Origin: a virus | Length of the DNA: 49,892 nucleotides | Strand: one strand, 5' to 3' | Virus record (IMG/VR): IMGVR_UViG_3300017783_000038 | Location: 1 to 49,892 of that record | Shown: positions 6,495 to 15,400 of the stretch, piece after piece | Layout of the letters: every line of letters starts with the position of its first letter | How positions within the stretch are numbered: position 1 is the stretch's first letter | Notes under the pieces: model-generated | The model's input: only the letters and a program-made list of their open reading frames with translations | Told to the model about the DNA's origin: nothing | Databases searched by the model: none | Made by a program: the position numbers and the translations under genes

Positions 6495-9400
6495 TCAAAG
6501 GATTGTCCATGTCGCGTTAGTACCGAACACGATATCAACACCAGACTTTACTGTGATTGGACCTTCACTATAACTGGTGCTGTTATCATCAAGGGTTACA
6601 TCAAACTCAATCTCAGTATTATATGCTTTGATAATACCCTGTGAGTCTTGATACTGCTTGACGCCACCAATATAAGTAGCACCAACAACGTTAAAGTCTC
6701 CTTCAACATCTAATGCAAATCCTGGATCCTTATCAGTTGAGAAGTTAATACCAACCTTAGATTGTCTGTAGATGTCATTTCCATTAGGAGATTCTGTCCA
6801 TCTAGAAGTAACAAACTCAGAGTTGTTCTGGAAGAACTGACCATTTAGGTTAATATCACCCTGAACATTCATTACATACTTTCTAAGTTGATTGTTTGCT
6901 TCAGGGTCATTTCCTTGGAATACATTAGTATTAATACCAATTCTATGAACATCAGTTCCACTAACATTTTCAACTGTGATTGCTAGTGCTGGAGATCTAG
7001 ATCCAGAATTCCAAGCAACTCCTCCATTATCACTAGAAGATTCGATGGAGAAGATGTTGTCAGCAATAATGTTATTACCAACACGGAAGTTACGGAAACC
7101 ACTAGCACCTTGGAATATAATAGGAGCACCACTATTATCAGAACCAGTCTTAATTTGGAGTGCAGTTCTTGCGATAATTAAGTTGTCAACATCAAGACCA
7201 GTATTAGTTCCGCTGTTCTCAATCAGAAGACCACCATTACCTTGAATGGTTAGTTTGTTAGAAGAGTTGTTGCGGAAGATGAAATCTCTATCAGATGCTC
7301 TACCGTTAAAGATCCAGTGTGCGCCTTCACCAGGTTTGTATGCTGCAGACTGCGATCCAGACGAGATAAACATCATCGCATGGTTAGCATCATCATAGTA
7401 TGCGTCTCTAGCACCATCAATCAGTAACATGTGTCCTGAACTATTAGCAGGACCACGTAACCTTAGAGCAGCAATTGCTCCACCAAGAATATCAAGACCA
7501 ACACCAGCAGTTAGTGTTGTGCCAACGTTAATACCAATACTTTCATTTGAAACATCAACGAAGAATGTATCGCTATCGATATTTAAATCTCCAGAAATAG
7601 TAGCAGAAGATAAGAAATTAGAAATACCAGAAACACTTAACGCTTCACTAGTAGCAACAACGTTGGTGATGGTTAAAGCACCAGTCATGTCATCGCCCGA
7701 TTTGAGGACGTTAAGTGAAGCAGCACCAACTAGTTCAGCACCATTATCTAAGGTAATAGTTCCTGCACCAAATCCACCGTTTCCATCTCTCTTGACAGCA
7801 GTATCTGCAACGCTGGTTACTTGGAATTCGATGTTACCAGCGTTCCAAATCTGGTTACCGTTGATAGTAAATGCATCAGCATTTTCTACCTGAACATTCA
7901 GAGTACCAGAACCAGCACTAGAAGTACCACCAGTTGCTACAATTGCTGCGTTATAACTTGCGGATAACTGAGAAGAGTTAAAATAGATACCAGGAGAAGA
8001 TGCAATTGCATCCTTTCTACCCAATCTGAGATTAGCAGTACCACCATCACTTTCTAGTGTAGCAATATCAATAGTGTTTCCTTCATCAATAGTGAAGTCT
8101 TGGAATTCTTTTCTGTTTCCAGCATCACCAATAGTTAGAGCACCAATAAAGTTACCTGAAGTAAGTCTACCGATGATAATTGTGTAATCGTTAGCATTAT
8201 CAATAGTGTCGTTATTGATAATAATATTATCAATTTCGATTGTACCAGTACCCTGACCATTAGCATTATAAAGGTTAACTGGGTTACCAGGAACAAATGG
8301 TGAGGTATTGAGGATTAGACCAGAAACATAGATCTTATAGCGAGGATCGCCATTATAAGATTTAATCTTGACAGTATTCAGGAAAGATGTTGTGTCAATA
8401 AAATCTGGTAGTCTATTATCAGATATAGTTCCGTAGTTGATATTCAGAGCATTCTGATACCACTCACCTTGCTTGTTATCAAGTTTGTCGGCATCCATAC
8501 CTGATCCGATACCATCGTTCAGGGAGTTCCACATAAGTGCCCATGAACCGAAACTAGTAACACTAGTTCCAGAACCACGAAGCCACATATTGTCATTATC
8601 AGTAAATGCCATCTGTCTGACACCACCGAATGAAGCATCAAAACTAGAACCACCTGCTCTGATGGTCATTACCAAGTTCTTAGAACCACCATCAACTAGT
8701 TGGTTGGCACTGTTGTTAATAGTGTTAGCAACAATACCACCAACGAAATTATCTGGTGTTGGGTTAGAAGTTGGGTTGTTAGTACCAGTTGTTACTCTTA
8801 GAGCATTACCAGCAGAACCAGATACGCTAATGTTATATGTACCAGCGAGTCGATCCGTTGGTAGAGTGCCAGTATTCTGGTTTGCCGAGTTCAGATAGAA
8901 TGCACCTTGAGCACCGTCAAGAAGGTCAGCGTCAAGACCAGAGTCAGCACCAACGTTAAGATCAACAGAACCGTTACCTGATACACCGATAGTAAACTGA
9001 GATTTCTTGAATCTAGCAACACCAATTGTACCGTAAAGGTCAGATGAAATTGTCAGATCAGAAACTCTCTGAACGTCTACTGCAACGTTTGCATACTGTC
9101 TATTAACTGTACTAATTTTTGCTAGTAGTACTAGACCAGAACCTGCACCAATTGCATTTGGTGGGACAGTAATTGTGTAGTCAGCATCGTAACCAGCACC
9201 ACCATCAGTAACTGTAAGTTCTGTAATAGAACCACCGTTGATAGTGAGGTTTGCTTTCAGACCAGTACCAGTACCACCAACAAAGTCAACATCAAAGAAT
9301 TGACCGTTAGTAAATCCTGTACCACCGTTTGAAATAACAATCGTATCAACGAAGTTACCCTGAGTATACGTAGAATCAAAGATGATTGGTGAAGCACCAC

Positions 9401-12400
9401 GTTCAAATTCGATAACAGTACCAGCAGCAATAGTTGCTGTTGCTGCGTTGTTGACAGAGATAGTTGTTGATCCGCCAGTAGTTAGAACACCAGTAATATT
9501 AGTATTTGGTTGAATACCAGTTACGTTGTCTAAAATTTCATGACCGATTAGTGCCTCTGGTAGAGTGGAGAATATCATCTCACTAGAACCACTATTGAAG
9601 TTCTGAGTTAGTTTTGCAAAGTATCTCTTCTCAGCACCCTTGATAGACTGAACCGCTAGTGCGAAGTTCTGGTCACCACGTAAGAATGTGAAGGAGTTTG
9701 CAGCACCACCAGATGCCAATCTATCAGATTCAATAGTACCAGAAACGATATCAGTTGCAGAGATCTGGTTGGAAGATAGTGATACCCAGTTGTTAGCATC
9801 GAATGATGAAGTATTGACTGCTCTAGTGATATCAATAGTCTCTGAAGGTACATCACTACTTTCAATAGTATCAGTATCTTCAATCTTGATCCTATTAACG
9901 ATATCTCCGTAAAGTCTGCTTTCGATAAGTGCAGATGCAGTTGCCTGTGTTCCAGAACCAGCTGGTGCTTGAATAGTTACAGTTGGAGGAACTGTGTATC
10001 CTTTACCACCTTTAAATCCGTTAAATTCAATAACATCAATAGCAACAACTTCTCCGTTTGCAATTACAGTTACTGCCTTTGCTTCTACACTACCTGACTG
10101 AGGAGTACCACCAGAGAGTGTAATTGTTGGAGGAGACGCATATCCAGAACCACCGCCAGTAACGTTAATTCTGTATACAACACCTTGTCTGTACTCAGTT
10201 GCTTGAATTCTACCGCCAGAAACACTAGCAGTAAAGATATCACCTAGAGTGAATTGTAGTGATGGATCTACAGCAAATCCTAAGAACTGACTATCTAGAT
10301 CGTTATTAAGAATAAACGATGTTGATGTGTCTTGTTCAATCGCGATGTCACCAGCAAGAGCTCCTTCAATTGAAAGTCTTTCTGTTGTATTAGATACCGT
10401 GTAGACTTCAAATGGTCTGAGTGCTGGAATCTGGTCAACAGAGATCTTACCAGAATCAGTAAGTTCAACTAGTGCTCTAGGAACAGCGTTCGTAGAGTAT
10501 GGTTTGTTGATGTATGGTCCAAGGTTGTTAGTGATATAGTCTCTAACTGCCTTCTGTGTAGGTAGTTTGGAGTCGCTAGAGTTAGCACCACCAAGTGTGT
10601 TAGATGCATCGAAACCAGTAACAACTGTGTCGCCACCTTTCAGTTTCAAGAATTCAACTTCAGAGATGGTAACCGTACCCGTGAAGGTGATGTTACCAGT
10701 TCTGTTCTCAATTTGTGCGAATGTACCAACTTTAAAGTCACCAAGTTCGTCAGTACCTGAACAGTAAACTCTACCGTAGTTTTCAGATACCTGCTCGTTA
10801 GCAACAACTTTAGTACCACCATTCTCAGGTAGTGCTAGGTAGTTAGTACCTGAACCTGCGAATTCCCAGGTGTGGGAAGAAGAGTTAACAATAGAAGGTC
10901 TGTGTAGTCTTATAGTTTCGCCTACCAAAGTAGAAGGAGAAATTTGCTGACCACTAATAATGTTAGTAACATCTACTGGATCACCAGTACCATTATCAAT
11001 AGTAATTTGTGCTGAGAAAGGAGGTCCAACAGTAACAGCACCAACAGAATCGATGAAGAATTCAATATCTGGATTTGTGTTAGTGTGTCCGTCTACCTTG
11101 ATAACATAGTGCTCAAGTGGTTCTCTACCTAATCCACTTACAGTAAAGATGGTTCTTCCTGTTGGAGTAGAAGAGACGTTTGTAATTGTTGCAACGTCAA
11201 AGCTGTATGCTTCTTTTCTAAATCCAATACCACGGAGAGCGTAGATACCAAAGTTAGTAGCAGAGTTAGTGATTGAGCAGTAACCACCAGTCTCAGCAAG
11301 GACACCATCAGCACAGAAAATAACGAAGACTGAAACTAACTGAGTATAACCATCTTCGATAACCTTGTATCCTGTACCACCAAACGAAACAATCGTGAAT
11401 GCCGCAGCAACCATCGACTTACCCTGATTAGGGAATGTTGCTGTTCCATCTAGTTCTAGACCAGGGAAAGGACAGTTAGGTTGCTTGACTTTAGATCCGT
11501 CAACCAGAGCACCGCCACCACCTAGGAAGGAGATAACAGAAGAGTTCTGGGTATATGGAGATGCCTCAATAATTGGATAATCATCATAGCTACCACGAAT
11601 TGCCATTCGTGTATTGTTCTGATCATAGATGAAGTTATCTGGATATGTTATAATATTAGATGTATCAAATAAAGTTCCTGTATTTTGAGTTAATGAACCA
11701 GGTTCAATTGATGTACTTGAATCTGGATCAGAAGCATATTCAAGAATACCATCTAAGATTTCCATTTCTGTGGAAATAGTAGATTCTACATTTGCACATA
11801 GAGGAGCAGATCCTGCTGCATATACGTTGATTGATTCTGATGAGGTTCTTACGAAAGTATGTGCAGACTGTGGAAGATGCTTAACGGAATTTGAAGATGC
11901 ATTTATGAATGTATGTACAGACTGTGGAAGGTGCTTAATTGCATTAGTTGATGCAGATACAAACTGATGAACAGATCCAGAAGAACTACCAGCATTACCT
12001 ACGTTGATAGTGAAAGTTCCATCTTGACGATCAATACCATTACTAGATGCGCTTACAAATGTGTGAGCACCTGTATAAGAAGAAGGACCAACGTTGATAT
12101 CAAACGTATTTGTAGTTACATTACTAATTTGTAACCAGCGACCAGATGGATAATCATATCCAGCACGAGGATATGCTTTGTTGACTGTATTGCCATCTAA
12201 CACACAACTATATGTTAGGGAACCATCTGCAATTTTAATGTAATCTCCGTTAGCAAATCCATGACTTGAAACAGTTAGTGTTACTACGCCAGTTGCTGCA
12301 TTATATGGAGCATCAGATGCTGTATGCTGTGTGGTTCCAACAGCAGTAATGGGAATAGACTTACCTGCATAAGGGTCACTACCAGGACGTGGATAAGTGT

Positions 12401-15400
12401 GTTGAGAAGCATTTCCATCTAAATCACAAGTGAATGTGAATGAATTGTCCTCAAGAACAACGCTTCTGCCAACACCAAGACCATGTTGTCCTACGGTAAC
12501 AGTCATGTCACCGTTGCTAGCATTATAAGTAACTGCACTAGGAGTGAAGTATTTGTTTGGACCAGAAATACCAGCGTTAACAGTAATGGTTTCTGAAGTT
12601 ATTGATGTGATAGGCATAGACCTACCAGCAAATGGATCGATTCCAGGACGTGGGTATGTCTTCTGGGAATCATCACCATCCATTGTGCATGTGAATGTCA
12701 GCGAGTTATCATCAATAATGATTCCTTCGCCTTGTGACAATCCGTGATCTTCTCCAATTGTTAGTACCAGATCACCAGTTGCTGGATTATAAGATACATC
12801 AGATGGAGTCCATTGTTGATCTGGACCAGAAGCGCCAACATTTACTGTATAAGTATTTGTAGTGGTTCCTGTGATCTGCAGAGAATTTCCGTATGCATTT
12901 TGACCGACGCCTGGTAGAGCATGTTCGGTCTTATTGCCGTCCATATCACAGGTGAATACAAATGATTCAGGTGCAATACGAATTGTATTTGCTGTGGACA
13001 ATCCATGACTATTAACAGTAACTGTGAAGTCGCCGTTAGCAGGATTGTAAGTAGCAGTGGATGGTGTGTGAACTGCGATAGCAGCAGATCCAGTAGCATC
13101 AACTAGGGTGTTCCAATCTTCAAACTTAGGAACAGGAGTAGTGATGTCAATTGGGTTGTAGATAATAAGTGTTGCATTTGTCAGAGCACTTACAAATGCA
13201 TGTGCTACACCAGCAGCAGTTCCTGCATCACCAACATTACATGTTACAGTAGAAACTCCACTACTAGATGTAACGCTGATAATTGGTAGACTCTTACCAT
13301 AGTTTCTATCATTATCAGTTGGACTTGCATGGTTGGCAGGACCAGAACCCATATCACATTGGAATGTGAGAGCACCCTCTTGGAATGCAATTCTATCATT
13401 AGTCGTGATTGTCTGAGTTGGATCTGGGAAGCTAACAACTACAGTTCCATTAGTTGAATCGTATGTTGCAAACGATGGAGTAGTCTGGATAACATCACCA
13501 CCAGACCAGTTACGCATCGCCGCCTTGGCGTAGAATTCAACTCTCTCATATGCGTATCTTGTTTGAGGCAATACTGCTGCATCGATACCAGTTAGTGCAG
13601 CACCCGTGAAATATAGTTCTGCGTTAAAGATAATGCCAGAGTTACCACCAAGAACAAGGTCTCTGATTAATGCAGCAAGAATAAATCTAATGTCTCTACG
13701 ACACTTTCTCTGATTTACATCATTTAATTGTAATGTTGGATATCTTGCTTCGGTATCTGCAAGTGCTTGCTCAGCAATAGCGTCCTTGTTTCTTGCAATC
13801 AAGTATGCTGCATCTAGATATGTTCCAGATGCATTATTTGCTAGAACATCTACCCATAGGTATGATAAAGTATCGATAGAAGATCGTACATCATCACAAG
13901 CAACACCTTGTGCATTTGTAGCAGTTGATGTGATTACAGTATCGTCAAAGTATCTGTTTAAAGATGAATACTGTGGTGAGAAGATAGGATCATTAGGAGT
14001 ACCATTTCCAGTCCTCCAGTTTCTCATCGCGAGAATTGCTAGTTCTCTAGCATATTCAATACCACGAACTGTTTGAATAATTTCATTCTCAACAAATCCA
14101 ATCTTAGCGCCAACGATATATTTCTTAGCAGCTTCGATGATATTGAAGTTTGAACCAAACTCAAGGTCTCTTACCAGAGCGTTGATAAAGTGAACAACAT
14201 CTTCGCGACATTGATCATCGCTAATACGAATATTGTAACTTGGATATTCCTTCTGACCTTCGCTACACTCTAGTAGAATACCATCTAATCTAACGATGCT
14301 GTCTTCTGCTAGGTTTGGAATTGGAGAAGCAGTAGTAATAACTGCAGTACCATTAACAACGTTGTCGTAAGTGAATGCAGTAATATTGTATGACTGACCA
14401 CCAAACTCTACCGTACCACCACTAATATATGTGTGTTCAAATCGTGAGGTTCCTAAAAAGACCTTGAAGTCAGAACCACCAGTTTTGATTGCATTACCAG
14501 ATGCTCTTACAAACGTATGTGGAGACTGTGGTAGATGCTTAACGGCACCAGGGATAGCACCAGCAAAGGTGTGTGCAGAGCGTGGTTCGTGCTTAACAGC
14601 ACCAGAAGTTGCAGTAATAAATGTATGGTTAGAACCAGAAGCAGATCCTGCATCACCAACATTAATGGTGAATGTTCCGTCTTGTCTCTTTAAGGAGTTG
14701 CTATCAGCACTTACGAATGTGTGAGCACCAGTATAATCGGAAGGACCGATATTAATCTCAAAAGTATTTGCAGTTTTGTTGTTAATTGCAAACCAACGTC
14801 CACTTGCTAGGTCATGATTTGCTCTAGGATATGACTTGTCAACAGTATTTCCGTCAATATCACATGAATATGTGAGAGAATTATCGTCAATCTTGACGAA
14901 ATCACCATTATCAAATCCGTGTCCAGTAACAGTAAATTCGATAACACCAGTTGATGCGTCATAAACAGCATCAGTTGGACTATGTGATGTCGATCCAACT
15001 GCAAGAATCTCTAGAGATTTACCTGCATATGGGTCAACACCAGGACGTGGATAAGATTTTTGCTCTGTATTACCATCTTGATCGCATGTAAAGGTGAATG
15101 AATTGTTATTGAGAACAACACTTCTACCAACACCAAGACCATGCTGACCTATGGTGACGACCATCTCACCAGTTGCAGCATTATAAGTAGCATCAGTTGG
15201 TGTGAAATACTGATTAGGTTTCGATGCACCAATATTCATCGAGATTGTAGTATCTGTAACCGCAGTTAGAGGTACTGACTTACCCGCATAAGGATCAATT
15301 CCAGGACGTGGGTATGTCTTGACGGATTGGTTGCCGTCCATGTTGCAAGTGAACTTTAAAGAATTAGGTTCAAATACAACTCCTTCACCAACATCTAAAC

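Noticed and set aside
7429-8898. Several plus-strand open frames of 140-155 codons inside the giant fibre gene
   Set aside because: These are antisense shadows of repetitive Ser/Thr/Val/Gly codons. The encoded sequences are low-complexity and lie wholly within a long well-supported gene.
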